A stretch of DNA of 64,000 nt from Nodosilinea sp. WJT8-NPBG4 (GCA_019359285.1 JAHHHQ010000025.1:124001-188000); one strand, 5' to 3'; shown: positions 1 to 8,576, counted from the stretch's first letter. Translations and numbers: made by a program. Notes: generated by a model from the sequence alone, not told the origin.

Positions 1-546
1 CGGATTAGCTAGATCTAACCCCGTAACAGCAAACATTTCGCCAGCGCCCTCGCAGTCGCTGGCGGTAATGATGGGGGTGTGAATCCACAAAAAGCTGCGC
101 TCATTGAAGAACTGATGAATTGCCTGGGCGCAGGCATTGCGGACCCGAAAAACTGCGCTGAGGGTATTGGTGCGTGACCTGAGGTGCCCTAGCGTCCGCA
201 AATACTCAAAGGAATGCCGCTTTTTCTGCAGCGGATAGGTCTCTCCATCCGCCGTGCCAAAGACCGTAATGGTTTCGCCCTGCAGTTCCACGCGCTGACC
301 TTTGCCGGGTGATTCCACCAGAGCGCCGCTAATTTCTACTGATGACCCAGTGGTGAGATCTTTGACGACGGTGTCGTAGCCCGCTAGGTCGGCATTGAGC
401 ACTACCTGCAAGCCTGCCATCGACGAGCCATCGTTGACATCCACAAAGGTGACGCCCTTGGCCTCACGCTTGGTGCGCACCCAGCCTTGGATGGTGGTGC
501 TCTGACCCGGTTCGCCTTTGTGCAGAATGTCTCGAATGCGCGGCAT
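1..546 (-). CDS. asnS: Asparaginyl-tRNA synthetase, N-terminal 182 codons (runs off the window start)
   Basis: Charges tRNA-Asn with asparagine in the cytoplasm. The visible N-terminal part has the class II OB-fold anticodon-binding domain at about residues 15-110, with the motif GWVRTKR followed by FVDVNDGS. The start of the catalytic core follows (HLRSRTN, then FFNERSFLWIHTPIITASDCEGAGE). That last segment is motif 1 and separates AsnRS/AspRS from LysRS. The start is ATG at 546 (MPRIRDIL); the frame stays open to base 1, so the C-terminal two thirds lie outside. Calling it AsnRS rather than AspRS rests on the ASDCEGAGEMF segment typical of AsnRS. The next 870 bp upstream is non-coding, so it is probably transcribed on its own. 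Confidence 0.93.
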   Translation of the reverse strand, partial: MPRIRDILHKGEPGQSTTIQGWVRTKREAKGVTFVDVNDGSSMAGLQVVLNADLAGYDTVVKDLTTGSSVEISGALVESPGKGQRVELQGETITVFGTADGETYPLQKKRHSFEYLRTLGHLRSRTNTLSAVFRVRNACAQAIHQFFNERSFLWIHTPIITASDCEGAGEMFAVTGLDLANP

Positions 547-812
547 AGTCGTGCTCGGTCTGTAGTGGGTTTACACAGAATGTTAACTATTCTGACCTAG
601 AGCGGTGCTGAACGGGGACCTGGGGCCGAATCCTCTTTGGTGAGCCTCGATTCATTGGGTCACCACCGTAACGCCTTCAGCAGTGCTGCGTTAACGCTCC
701 TAACCCGTCACCTGGGTTGAATAAGGGGGCTCAAGCCTCAACTTGGAGTTTGTCCCCAACTAACGTTGCGATTGGGCCTCAATCTTTAGGTGACTTGAAT
801 TGATTGACAAAT

Positions 813-855
813 GTATTCGTAGCTACAAAAGCCCTCCAGGCTTTACCTCTACTAT
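813..855 (+). promoter_or_regulatory. NtcA-activated promoter (GTAN8TAC plus -10 box)
   Basis: A perfect NtcA consensus, GTA (813-815), N8, TAC (824-826), is followed after 23 bp by TACTAT (850-855), which fits the TAN3T -10 element. This spacing matches the class II NtcA promoters known in cyanobacteria, where 2-oxoglutarate-bound NtcA replaces a -35 box. The predicted start of transcription is near 862. The downstream gene in the same direction is glnN, a known NtcA target in other cyanobacteria, but its ATG is about 557 nt away. The promoter may therefore make a very long leader or a separate small RNA. Confidence 0.75.
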
Positions 856-1111
856 CCATAATGCAAATTTCTACGGGTTTCTTTAAAAGCGATCGCCGGC
901 AAAACCCAAAGACTGAAATGATGTTGCTCTGGTAGTTTTCAGAGCGATATTAACTAGCTAGAAAAATGCGCTTTTTGGAGCTGGTTCGATTTAAACACTG
1001 AGGGTTTTATCTCTCCAATGTCTGCTTAGGGTGACGGTGTTAGATATGGGTTAAAAACATTGCCTGGGCCCATGAGCCATCTGCCCTTGGCATTTTGGGT
1101 ACTTCACGCTT

Positions 1112-1241
1112 GTCTGAGAGGTTTGTTTTGGCCGCTAGGCGATCGGCATTGTAGACAGAAACTTCCCGCTACGGGGTTGCCGGTTTCTGTTTCGGCAATG
1201 CGATTTTCCCCAAAGATGCCTAGCCGTCAAGCCTCTCAGAC
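1112..1241. repeat. 130-nt nested foldback (imperfect long hairpin) upstream of glnN
   Basis: Successive inverted arms nest inside one another: 1112-1125 with 1228-1241 (14 positions, one mismatch), 1134-1140 with 1218-1224, 1146-1151 with 1196-1201, 1155-1162 with 1183-1190, and a tip 1165-1168/1172-1175. As RNA this would be a long rod interrupted by internal loops. It could be a structured leader of glnN, a small RNA, or the remnant of a miniature inverted-repeat element. I see no match to the glutamine (glnA) riboswitch consensus. Confidence 0.6.
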
Positions 1242-1418
1242 TTTTCTAGTGCGGGAAGCGATCGCGATGACCCGTCAGAGTCGGTCTTTGACCATCGCTC
1301 CAGGAGCCAATTTTATCCACCACGGTTTCCAGGACGGGCTTTTCTGATACTTGTGGCCTTAAAGTTGCCCCGCGCCAGTGACAGCTTTGCTTAATTTCCA
1401 TTTAACTAGGAGACTTCT

Positions 1419-3590
1419 ATGAGCGGAAACGAATTGCGGGCCCAAGCTATTGCCAGTATCGCCTGCCGTCCCAAGGTGGCGGTGAGCGCTCCCGGGCGGC
1501 TCGAAGACCTTTGGGCAAAGGACGTTTTTAGCCTCAGTAAGATGCAGGAGTGCCTGCCCAAGTCGGTATTTAAATCGGTGCAAAAGACGATTACCACCGG
1601 GGCACTGCTGGATGTGTCGGTGGCCGATGTCGTGGCTGTGGCCATGAAAGACTGGGCCATTTCCAAGGGGGCGCTGTACTACTCCCACATGTTCTACCCC
1701 CTGACCAACGCCACCGCCGAAAAGCACGATGGCTTTATCTCCGTGCAGAGTGATGGGTCGGTGATTTCAGAATTTTCCGGTAAGGTGCTGGTGCAGGGTG
1801 AGCCCGACGGTTCTTCCTTCCCCAACGGTGGCATTCGCTCTACCTTTGAGGCCCGGGGCTATACCGCTTGGGATGTCACCAGTCCTGCCTTCGTGATGGA
1901 GACCGAGAACGGCGTCACCCTCTGCATTCCCACGGTGTTCGTCTCCTGGACAGGGGAAGCGCTGGATAAAAAAACCCCGTTGCTGCGCTCCAACGCCGCC
2001 ATGAGCAAAGCCGCCACCCGCGTGCTTAAACTGCTGGGCCATAGCGAGGTCGCCCCAGTCAACTCCAGCTGCGGCGCTGAACAAGAGTACTTCCTGGTGG
2101 ATGCCAACTTTGCCAACATCCGCCCCGACCTGCTGCTGGCGGGTCGTACCCTGTTTGGTAAGGCCCCGGCCAAGGGCCAGCAGTTCGACGACCACTACTT
2201 TGGGGCCATCCCCGAGCGGGTGCAGGTGTTCATGCAGGATGTGGAGGAAAAGCTATACCGCTTGGGCATTCCGGCCAAAACTCGCCACAACGAGGTGGCC
2301 CCCGGCCAATTTGAGATTGCCCCCTTCTTCGAAGCCGCCAACGTCGCCAGCGACCACCAGCAGCTGATTATGACGGTGCTGCGCAACACAGCCAAAAAGC
2401 ACGGCTTTGTCTGCCTGCTTCACGAAAAGCCTTTCGCGGGCATCAACGGCTCGGGCAAGCACGTCAACTGGTCGGTGGGCAATGCCACCCAGGGCAACCT
2501 GCTCGACCCGGGCGACACGCCCCACTCCAACGCCCAGTTTCTAGTGTTCTGCGGGGCCGTAATTCGCGGCGTGCACAAGTATGGACCGCTGATGCGGGCG
2601 GTAATTGCCAGCGCCAGCAACGACCACCGTCTGGGAGCCAACGAAGCACCACCGGCAATCATCTCTATCTACCTGGGCAGCCAGCTCCAGGATGTGTTTG
2701 ACCAGATTGCCTCTGGTGAGGTTACCGGTTCCCAGGCAAAAGGCGATATGGATCTGGGCGTGCCGACCCTGCCGGTGTTTCCCAAGGACGCGGGCGATCG
2801 CAACCGCACCTCTCCCTTTGCCTTTACCGGCAACCGTTTCGAGTTCCGCGCCGTAGGCTCAGGCCAGTCGGTCTCTGGGCCGCTGGTGGCGATGAACACC
2901 ATTCTGGCCGACTCGTTAGACTGGATGGCCGACCAGCTTGAGGCCAAACTGGGCAGCGGCGTCGACCTCAAGGTCGCTATCCACGAGATTCTGCGTGATG
3001 TAATTCGCGACCACGGGGCCGTGGTGTTCAACGGCAACGGCTACTCCACCGAGTGGCACGAAATGGCCGTCAACGAGCGCGGGCTGCTCAACCTGCGCAC
3101 CACCGCCGACGCCCTGCCCGTGCTGCGGGAGCAATACATCGAAGACCTGTTTGCCAAAGAGAATGTGCTCACCCCGGTGGAGCTGGGGAGCCGCTTTGAA
3201 GCCTACTCTGAGCAGTACATCCAGCACATTGAGGTCGAAGCCAAACTGGTAATTAGCATAGCCAAGACCATTATTTACCCTGCCGCCGTGCGCTATATGG
3301 GCGAACTGGCCAAGACCATCGACAGCCTCGATGAGATTGGCATTGAGTTTGGCAAAGACAGCGTGGTCAAGGTGGCAGAACTCACCAAGTCGATGATGGC
3401 TTCGGTGGGCGACCTGGCCGACATGCTGACCAAACACTTCATGTCGGTGGAAGAGCACATGCAGTTCTGTGCTCAAACCATTCGCCCTCTGATGGATCAG
3501 GTGCGAGAGTACGCCGATGCTCTAGAGGGCGAAGTGGCCGATGACCTCTGGCCTTTGCCCACTTACCAGGAGATGCTGTTTATTAAGTAG
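1419..3590 (+). CDS. glnN: Type III glutamine synthetase
   Basis: Makes glutamine from glutamate, ammonium and ATP; GSIII is the large (about 720-residue) dodecameric form found in cyanobacteria and Bacteroides. The protein is 723 aa, full family length. It has the GSIII N-terminus followed by the catalytic beta-barrel, with [11 protein letters not shown] (about 213-223), the metal/substrate segment [12 protein letters not shown] (about 290-301), and the ATP/glutamate loop [12 protein letters not shown] (about 343-354). Further on is [20 protein letters not shown] (about 464-483). The start is ATG at 1419 with AGGAG 6 nt upstream (1408-1412). It stands alone. Regulation by NtcA is suggested by the perfect NtcA promoter at 813-855. 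In other cyanobacteria glnN is induced by nitrogen starvation. Confidence 0.97.
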   Translation: MSGNELRAQAIASIACRPKVAVSAPGRLEDLWAKDVFSLSKMQECLPKSVFKSVQKTITTGALLDVSVADVVAVAMKDWAISKGALYYSHMFYPLTNATAEKHDGFISVQSDGSVISEFSGKVLVQGEPDGSSFPNGGIRSTFEARGYTAWDVTSPAFVMETENGVTLCIPTVFVSWTGEALDKKTPLLRSNAAMSKAATRVLKLLGHSEVAPVNSSCGAEQEYFLVDANFANIRPDLLLAGRTLFGKAPAKGQQFDDHYFGAIPERVQVFMQDVEEKLYRLGIPAKTRHNEVAPGQFEIAPFFEAANVASDHQQLIMTVLRNTAKKHGFVCLLHEKPFAGINGSGKHVNWSVGNATQGNLLDPGDTPHSNAQFLVFCGAVIRGVHKYGPLMRAVIASASNDHRLGANEAPPAIISIYLGSQLQDVFDQIASGEVTGSQAKGDMDLGVPTLPVFPKDAGDRNRTSPFAFTGNRFEFRAVGSGQSVSGPLVAMNTILADSLDWMADQLEAKLGSGVDLKVAIHEILRDVIRDHGAVVFNGNGYSTEWHEMAVNERGLLNLRTTADALPVLREQYIEDLFAKENVLTPVELGSRFEAYSEQYIQHIEVEAKLVISIAKTIIYPAAVRYMGELAKTIDSLDEIGIEFGKDSVVKVAELTKSMMASVGDLADMLTKHFMSVEEHMQFCAQTIRPLMDQVREYADALEGEVADDLWPLPTYQEMLFIK

Positions 3591-3624
3591 GGTCAAAGAA
3601 GTCAAGGGAAGGGGCTTAGGGTAT

Positions 3625-3667
3625 AAGGTTCAAGGGGGCGCACCCTAAACCCTAAACCTTGTACCTT
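3625..3667 (+). terminator. Stem-loop after glnN
   Basis: The arms 3625-3635 and 3657-3667 are inverted copies of 11 bp with one mismatch. They sit 35 bp after the glnN stop. No clear U tract follows directly, so it could be a weak terminator or just part of a palindromic interspersed repeat; the flanking CCCTAAACCCTAAA-like bases are low in complexity. Confidence 0.4.
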
Positions 3668-3709
3668 GAGCCCTTTTGATTTGACACTTTAAAGTTCTAC
3701 CGTCGTCCC

Positions 3710-4192
3710 GTGAGCAAGACCAACGCCGCCCGCATACTCGATCGCCTCAAGCTGCCCTACCAACTGCTGGAATATGAGGTGGATCCTGACGACCTAGCCG
3801 CTGAGAGCACCGCTGAAAAATTGGGATTGCCGCCGGAGCAGATATTTAAGACCCTGGTGGCTAAGGGCGATCGCACGGGCATCTGCCTCGCCGTCATCCC
3901 TGGCAATGCCCAGCTCGATCTAAAAGCGCTGGCGGTGCTGGCGGGCGATCGCAAAACCGACACCGTACCCCTCAAAGACGTACAACCTCTCACCGGCTAC
4001 ATTCGCGGCGGTGTCACTGCTCTAGGCACTACGAAGGCCTATCCAGTCTACGTGGATGAATCGCTCCTCAGCTTTGAAACTGTGGCCGTATCGGCGGGCA
4101 AACGGGGCCTAATGCTGTGGTTGGCCCCAAATGACTACCTGACTGCAACCCAAGGAGCATTGGGGGCTTTGGTCAAAAAAACGATGCCCTAG
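3710..4192 (+). CDS. YbaK/EbsC-type Cys-tRNA(Pro) deacylase
   Basis: Predicted trans-editing enzyme that hydrolyses Cys-tRNA(Pro) mischarged by prolyl-tRNA synthetase. At 160 aa it is the size of stand-alone YbaK proteins. It shows the fold signatures FKTLVAKGD with the key lysine at K47, then AVIPGNAQLDLKALA (about 61-75), and the conserved GYIRGGVTALGTTK segment (about 96-109). The start is GTG at 3710; no ATG alternative lies near, and the protein would lose its first strand if it began later. The gene sits downstream of glnN behind a stem-loop, so it probably has its own promoter. A terminator-like hairpin at 4328-4348 separates it from the opposite-strand neighbour. Confidence 0.88.
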   Translation: MSKTNAARILDRLKLPYQLLEYEVDPDDLAAESTAEKLGLPPEQIFKTLVAKGDRTGICLAVIPGNAQLDLKALAVLAGDRKTDTVPLKDVQPLTGYIRGGVTALGTTKAYPVYVDESLLSFETVAVSAGKRGLMLWLAPNDYLTATQGALGALVKKTMP

Positions 4193-4327
4193 CCCGGTTG
4201 TGGATAGGACTGAGCTAGTCAATCCCCGGCTCACTTCCCTATGTGGATCATTTTGTAGCAGCCCATGGGGGCGATTGCCTTCATACCGAGACAGACGGCG
4301 ATCGCCCCAAAAAATTGCAAAGAAAAG

Positions 4328-4348
4328 GACACCCCCTTGGGGATGTCC
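4328..4348 (-). terminator. Rho-independent terminator of the DUF4278 gene
   Basis: GGACA(C)CCC and GGGGATGTCC form a GC-rich hairpin. Read on the minus strand it is followed at once by TTTTCTTTGC and then a run of six T. It lies about 50 bp past the stop of the minus-strand gene at 4395-4811. Confidence 0.7.
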
Positions 4349-4394
4349 CTCACTGCTCCAGCTACAGCAAAAAGTGGAGTTGCTGACGCAAAGC

Positions 4395-4811
4395 CTAGAC
4401 CACTTGGTGCAGCTCGGCCTCGAGCTGCTTCAGCAGTTGATCGTTGCCTTGGGCACGAGCCACTTCAATACGGTGTTGAGTCGATTGTTGAATGTTGGTG
4501 CGATGGGCTTCAGCCGCTTCTTGCAGGAGGTGCCGCCGGGCGGGTAGCCCTTTTCCTGCCGCAGTCCGCTCTGCCTGAAACACAGGCTGACGCTCGGAAG
4601 CTGCCATGGAAGACTCGATTTGCCCGTGGCAATTGGTGCTATAGCTAACTCCACGATAAGTGTAATTGCCAATAGGCTGGGTTATCGGCAAATGCCTAAC
4701 GTAGGAAAATTTTATCGGACGGCCCCGATAGGATCCGGTTAGCTCACTTTCACGCACTTCCAAAGAAGGCGGGTTGTAATCGTAATCTACGCCGCGATAG
4801 CAAAGTTTCAT
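4395..4811 (-). CDS. DUF4278 domain protein
   Basis: Function unknown. The first 70 residues match the cyanobacterial DUF4278 pattern: MKLCYRGVDYDYNPPSLEV, then GSYRGRPI, and a second YRGVSYST copy at about 53-60. DUF4278 proteins typically carry this short basic motif at the N-terminus. The rest (about 70-138) is rich in Ala, Gln, Glu and Arg, predicted helical, and probably coiled (EAAEAHRTNIQQSTQHRIEVARAQGNDQLLKQLEAEL). No signal peptide or membrane segment is seen. It is monocistronic, with a terminator at 4328-4348. The start is ATG at 4811. Confidence 0.82.
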   Translation of the reverse strand: MKLCYRGVDYDYNPPSLEVRESELTGSYRGRPIKFSYVRHLPITQPIGNYTYRGVSYSTNCHGQIESSMAASERQPVFQAERTAAGKGLPARRHLLQEAAEAHRTNIQQSTQHRIEVARAQGNDQLLKQLEAELHQVV

Positions 4812-5207
4812 GTCACGCCTCTTGTTGACAAAGGATTTAACAAACTGCCTAAGCAGGGTGCGTTCCTTCGGGAGCCAATCTCCTTACTTCCGTCTAGGGC
4901 GTAGTGGAGTAGTCTCCAGGTTGCCTCAGATGAACGTCAACGTACTTTCTGTATTCAATTTTACTAAATCCTTTCGATGTCAACAAGCCCTGTCATTTAA
5001 TTTAAAGGAATATCTATCCCAGGAAATAGCTGGCCAGCTAAGGGTTTGAGGGACTGGGAGGGCGATGGGGTTGCCGCAAATCTTTACTGTTTCTTTGCAG
5101 CGATCGCCCGCCCGCCCCAACTCCGCAACGGCAAACAATTTACACTATGCTGAGTATGTAACGGTTGCTTAACGTAGCCATCGCCTTCCGCATGGGTTCC
5201 CAGTTCT
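4812..5207. other. Intergenic region between divergent DUF4278 and PTPS genes
   Basis: About 400 bp that must hold promoters for both flanking genes. An open frame at 4810-5049 has no domain and unlikely composition. One HIP1-like GCGATCGCC site lies near 5100. I see no NtcA site or strong hairpin. Confidence 0.5.
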
Positions 5208-6074
5208 ATGAAATGCATTATCAACCGCCGGGCGCAGTTTTCTGCTAGCCACCGCTACTGGCTAAGCGAGCTGAGCGACGCCGAAAACGCCCAGCGGTTT
5301 GGCCCCTGCATCAACTTTCCCGGCCATGGCCACAACTACGTGCTCTATGTGGCTATGGAAGGCGACCTAGACGAGTACGGCATGGTGCTCAACCTGTCTG
5401 ACGTCAAGCATGTAATCAAAAAGGAAGTCACATCTCAGCTTGACTTTGCCTACCTCAACGATGTCTGGCCAGAATTTCAGCACACCCTGCCCACCACCGA
5501 ATACCTGGCCAAGGTGATCTGGGATCGCCTCGCACCCCACTTGCCCATCGTCAACATTCAGCTGTTTGAACACCCCGAACTCTGGTCCGACTACTCAGGT
5601 AATGCCATGGAAGCCTTCCTCACCGTCAGCACCCACTTTAGTGCCGCCCACCGCTTGGCCTCGACCCGGCTCAGCTACGAAGAAAACTGTGAAATTTACG
5701 GTAAGTGCGCCCGCCCTCACGGCCACGGTCATAACTACCACCTAGAAGTCACCGTCAAAGGGCAAATCGACTCTCGCACCGGCATGCTGGTCGATTTAGC
5801 AGCGCTCCAATCGGCTATTGACGAGCACGGGGTAGAACCCTTCGACCACACCTTCCTTAACAAAGACATTCCCTACTTTGCCGAAGTAGTGCCCACGGCA
5901 GAAAACATCGCTGTCCACATACGCGACCTGCTGCAAGGCCCGATCGCTGACTTGGGTGCCAGCCTCCATAAGGTCAAGCTAATCGAAAGCCCCAACAACT
6001 CTGCGGAAGTTTATGCCTTGGTGCCGACGAATGATGCTGTGGCTGCGGCTGCACCAGAGTTCGCTGCCGTCTAA
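5208..6074 (+). CDS. 6-pyruvoyl-tetrahydropterin synthase / QueD family protein, two fused domains
   Basis: Belongs to the family that converts 7,8-dihydroneopterin triphosphate to 6-pyruvoyltetrahydropterin or 6-carboxytetrahydropterin, used for pterins or queuosine. The usual enzyme is 120-150 aa; this protein is 288 aa and holds two complete copies in tandem (about 1-130 and 135-275). Each copy has the first zinc histidine (SASHR at about 13-17; SAAHR at about 144-148) and the GHGHNY zinc site with a Cys a few residues before (CINFPGHGHNY; CARPHGHGHNY). Both zinc sites look intact. The start is ATG at 5208, with no clear Shine-Dalgarno. A strong terminator follows at 6111-6155. Which pterin is made cannot be told from sequence. 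Confidence 0.88.
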   Translation: MKCIINRRAQFSASHRYWLSELSDAENAQRFGPCINFPGHGHNYVLYVAMEGDLDEYGMVLNLSDVKHVIKKEVTSQLDFAYLNDVWPEFQHTLPTTEYLAKVIWDRLAPHLPIVNIQLFEHPELWSDYSGNAMEAFLTVSTHFSAAHRLASTRLSYEENCEIYGKCARPHGHGHNYHLEVTVKGQIDSRTGMLVDLAALQSAIDEHGVEPFDHTFLNKDIPYFAEVVPTAENIAVHIRDLLQGPIADLGASLHKVKLIESPNNSAEVYALVPTNDAVAAAAPEFAAV

Positions 6075-6110
6075 TGGCTTGGGCTACTTAGGCCAGCATC
6101 TCTAATAAAA

Positions 6111-6155
6111 GGACTCTCGCCTGCTAGCGGTTTTGGAGCAGGGAGAGTCTTTGGT
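6111..6155 (+). terminator. Terminator after the PTPS/QueD gene
   Basis: The arms 6111-6125 and 6137-6150 pair over about 14 bp with one bulge. They are followed by TTTGGTTTTT. The hairpin lies 37 bp after the stop codon. Confidence 0.75.
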
Positions 6156-6282
6156 TTTTGGGGCGATCGCCAACCAACGACCAACTCAAAAGCTGGGGCA
6201 CTGGCACCTACTGACGTTTTTTATCCTTGTCTTTTCGCTCTTTTGCTGTCTGGCTTTGTCCATAAGAGAGTAGAGTACGAGT

Positions 6283-7266
6283 CTAGCGGGAGAATCGATC
6301 CCGCTTCGTCACCCGACTTTCGTAGGTTTCGTAGGCAGCCACAATCCGCTGCACCAGCGGATGGCGAACTACGTCTGCCTGGTTGAGCTGGCAAAAGGCA
6401 ATCCCGCTTACCCCTTTGAGAATCTGCTGAGCGACAGCCAGTCCCGAGGTCTGGTCAGCCGGTAAGTCGGTCTGGGTGACATCGCCCGTTACCACCATGC
6501 GCGATTTAAAGCCTAGGCGGGTCAACACCATCTTCATCTGGGCCGGGGTGGTGTTCTGGGCTTCATCCATAATCACAAAGGCGTTGTTGAGGGTGCGCCC
6601 CCGCATATAGGCCAGCGGAGCCACCTCGATAATGCCGCGCTCCATCAGGTTGGCAACTTTCTCGGGGTCTACCAACTCGTGGAGGGCATCGTAGAGAGGT
6701 CGCAGGTAGGGGTTTACCTTTTGCTGCAAATCTCCCGGCAAAAAGCCTAGCCGTTCACCCGCTTCGACCGCCGGGCGAGTCAAAATCAGGCGCTCAAATT
6801 CGTTGTTGAGCAGTGCCTGGATACCTACTAGGGTCGCCAGAAAGGTCTTGCCGGTGCCCGCCGGGCCGATGCAAAACACCATGTCCTGACTACGCAGGGC
6901 TTTGACATACTGCTTTTGACGAAAGGTTTTGGCCCGCACCACCTCACCTCGCCGAGTGCGAGCCACCACATCTTGGTGAATGGCCTGGAGCTCGTCGATG
7001 CGATCGGTGTCGAGGGCTTGGTGGGCCGTCATAATATCGGCGGTGGTCACCAGCTGTCCCTGGCTCCACAGAGGCTCTAAGGCCAAGACCAGCCGCTGAG
7101 CCAGGGCTGCACCCTGATCAGTGCCAGAAATAAACAACTCCTGGCCGCGCAACACTAGAGATGCTCCAGTTTGGCTGGCCAGGAGTTTAATATTTTCGTT
7201 TCGGTAGCCCGCCAGGGCTACAGCGCCCTCTGAGGTAGGCAGTTCAATCCGCAGGGGAGAATCCAT
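6283..7266 (-). CDS. phoH: PhoH-like ATPase (PhoH/YbeZ family)
   Basis: Predicted cytoplasmic P-loop ATPase of the PhoH group, linked in bacteria to ribosome maturation and RNA metabolism. At 327 aa it has the normal length. An N-terminal KH-like region (about 10-60) precedes the ATPase core, with Walker A GPAGTGKT (134-141), Walker B VIMDEAQNT (231-239) and the conserved TGDVTQTDLP (260-269). It is the last gene of the minus-strand set rpsP-khpA-phoH, 50 bp after khpA, so co-transcription is likely. That context fits a role in ribosome or RNA quality control. A hairpin overlaps its stop codon (6285-6305) but has no U run. Confidence 0.93.
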   Translation of the reverse strand: MDSPLRIELPTSEGAVALAGYRNENIKLLASQTGASLVLRGQELFISGTDQGAALAQRLVLALEPLWSQGQLVTTADIMTAHQALDTDRIDELQAIHQDVVARTRRGEVVRAKTFRQKQYVKALRSQDMVFCIGPAGTGKTFLATLVGIQALLNNEFERLILTRPAVEAGERLGFLPGDLQQKVNPYLRPLYDALHELVDPEKVANLMERGIIEVAPLAYMRGRTLNNAFVIMDEAQNTTPAQMKMVLTRLGFKSRMVVTGDVTQTDLPADQTSGLAVAQQILKGVSGIAFCQLNQADVVRHPLVQRIVAAYETYESRVTKRDRFSR

Positions 7267-7316
7267 CTAAAAAGATTGCCAGAATAATTCAGGCCTGGAG
7301 TACTTGTGCCTAAACC

Positions 7317-7667
7317 CTACACTTTTGGACGAAGCTGGGGCTTGGGCTTGTCCGACGAGCGTTGGGGAGGGGCACTGTAAGATGATCTATGGTCAGTCCC
7401 AGTCTCCTGCTCCGAAGCTCCGTAGACATCCACATAGGCCGACCAACCCGACAACGCCGCCGTAGCCCGCACAACGGTGCGAATGGCCTGAATGTTGCGG
7501 CCCCCTCGACCAAATACCTTGCCCCGTTCGTCGCCCTTAAAAGCAATCCGAATCCAAACTTTGGACTGTACGGGGTTCTCTTCACAGTCGATGCGCAAAG
7601 AATCAGGTGAGTCTAAAAAAGGCTCTACCAAAAACCGAACCAGTCCTGGAAAATCAGGGCTATCCAT
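7317..7667 (-). CDS. khpA: KH-domain RNA-binding protein (KhpA/YlqC family)
   Basis: Small RNA chaperone-like protein. The KH domain occupies about residues 8-85: it begins DFPGLVRFLVEPFLD, and the RNA-binding GxxG loop is GRGG in KVFGRGGRNIQAIR. KhpA proteins are usually about 75-80 aa. This one is 116 aa with a basic, Pro/Ser/Gln-rich tail (about 88-116) that looks disordered. It follows rpsP by 32 bp and precedes phoH, a gene order also known from other bacteria (rpsP-ylqC). The start is ATG at 7667. Confidence 0.9.
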   Translation of the reverse strand: MDSPDFPGLVRFLVEPFLDSPDSLRIDCEENPVQSKVWIRIAFKGDERGKVFGRGGRNIQAIRTVVRATAALSGWSAYVDVYGASEQETGTDHRSSYSAPPQRSSDKPKPQLRPKV

Positions 7668-7699
7668 GTCGGGGGTGGGGGCTAAAAACAGTCAATAAC

Positions 7700-7978
7700 C
7701 TAAACTTCAGCCTTGGCTTCGGTCTTAGCTTTAATATCAAACTTCTCAAGCAGGTTGGCCTTTTCAAGAATGTGCCGCACGGTTTTGGTAGGCTGCGCAC
7801 CTTGCTCAAGACGCCGGGTAATAGCGGGAACATCCAGACGGATTTCGTCAGTGCGGGGATTGTAGAAGCCAATCTCTTCTAAAGGGCGGCCGTCGCGGCG
7901 GGCATCGCTATTGATGGCTACGATGCGGTAGCTGACTTCCCGCTTTTTGCCGAAACGCTTGAGTCGAAGCTTAATCAT
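7700..7978 (-). CDS. rpsP: 30S ribosomal protein S16
   Basis: Structural protein of the small ribosomal subunit. From ATG at 7978 the product is 92 aa and begins [21 protein letters not shown], the classical S16 N-terminus, with [15 protein letters not shown] next. The frame stays open a further 26 codons upstream, but that extension is absent from S16 proteins, so I place the start at 7978. The C-terminus is slightly long and charged ([14 protein letters not shown]). It is the first gene of the rpsP-khpA-phoH set. Confidence 0.95.
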   Translation of the reverse strand: MIKLRLKRFGKKREVSYRIVAINSDARRDGRPLEEIGFYNPRTDEIRLDVPAITRRLEQGAQPTKTVRHILEKANLLEKFDIKAKTEAKAEV

Positions 7979-8166
7979 AGGGTTTAGAGCAACATCGTTG
8001 AGGTTGAAAGGTTTTGACCTGTACGGATCGCGGCAGGACAGCCAGAATAAATCCACAGGTTTCTAATCCTACCACTAGAGACCCTTGCAATCAATAATTC
8101 TGGCCCAAAAGCTTGCGGCTATCGGGGCGGTGCCTCCAAAAACGTGGGACATCGCCCTGAGAAACC

Positions 8167-8298
8167 CTAGTCTTCGTGGTCGTCAAACGGGTCAGCCAAC
8201 TGCTTGGACGGGGGGCCAAAGGACATGTACACTGAGTAACCAGTCACGGCTACCACCACGGCAGCCACGGAAATGATAAGAACTGTTGCAGGTTCCAT
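8167..8298 (-). CDS. psbN: PsbN protein
   Basis: A 43-aa single-span thylakoid protein required for assembly and repair of photosystem II; it is not a stable PSII subunit. The sequence MEPATVLIISVAAVVVAVTG holds the transmembrane helix (about 4-24). The tail FGPPSKQLADPFDDHED is the conserved PsbN C-terminus. It starts at ATG 8298 and ends at 8167. It lies divergent to psbH, 74 bp apart, as in other cyanobacteria where psbN is antisense in the psbB-psbT-psbH neighbourhood. psbB and psbT are not in this window. Confidence 0.96.
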   Translation of the reverse strand: MEPATVLIISVAAVVVAVTGYSVYMSFGPPSKQLADPFDDHED

Positions 8299-8372
8299 GG
8301 GGTTTATGAGAATAGGAAACCACCCCATCCTATAATATTACGAACTATAAAGTGTTGATTGTGGAAGGATCC

Positions 8373-8576
8373 ATGGCACAACGGACTAGGTTAGGAGACG
8401 TGTTAAAGCCCCTCAACTCTGAGTACGGTAAGGTTGCCCCCGGCTGGGGCACTACCCCTGTGATGGCGGTTTTTATCGGTCTGTTCTTCGTGTTTCTGCT
8501 GATTATTTTGCAGCTTTATAATTCTTCCATCGTGCTGGAAAGCTTTGATGTGGACTGGCGCAGCGTAGGGCTCTAG
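8373..8576 (+). CDS. psbH: Photosystem II protein PsbH
   Basis: Low-mass PSII core subunit with one transmembrane helix in the thylakoid, near CP47. The product from ATG 8373 is 67 aa: [20 protein letters not shown], then [30 protein letters not shown] (helix about 28-48), ending in [12 protein letters not shown]. The frame is open 7 codons further upstream, but MAQRT is the conserved start, and GGAAGGA (8363-8369) sits at the right distance. It is followed by a strong terminator at 8661-8696. Confidence 0.97.
   Translation: MAQRTRLGDVLKPLNSEYGKVAPGWGTTPVMAVFIGLFFVFLLIILQLYNSSIVLESFDVDWRSVGL

Larger units (their letters stand above)
547..1418. other. Long intergenic region between asnS and glnN
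   Basis: This 870-bp spacer separates the divergent asnS and glnN. It contains an NtcA-type promoter, two small hairpins just downstream of it, and a 130-nt nested foldback, all listed separately. An ATG-started open frame of 95 codons (1060-1347) lies over the foldback. Its composition and lack of any recognisable domain argue against a real protein. Confidence 0.7.

Noticed and set aside
1060..1347. Open frame of 95 codons upstream of glnN
   Set aside because: It lies across the nested foldback, has no domain, and its amino-acid make-up (Arg/Ser/Pro/Phe-rich) is what a structured non-coding stretch would give.
547..1418. Glutamine riboswitch before glnN
   Set aside because: The conserved glnA-motif blocks were not found; only generic hairpins are present.
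1419..3590. Many long open frames on the opposite strand of glnN and other GC-rich genes
   Set aside because: They mirror codon positions of the real gene and show no domain or start signal.
4810..5049. Open frame of 79 codons between DUF4278 and PTPS genes
   Set aside because: No family resemblance, no ribosome binding site, and it begins inside the DUF4278 start region where promoters are expected.
7700..8056. Longer rpsP start giving a 118-aa S16
   Set aside because: The extra 26 residues have no counterpart in S16 proteins; MIKLRLKR is the standard start.
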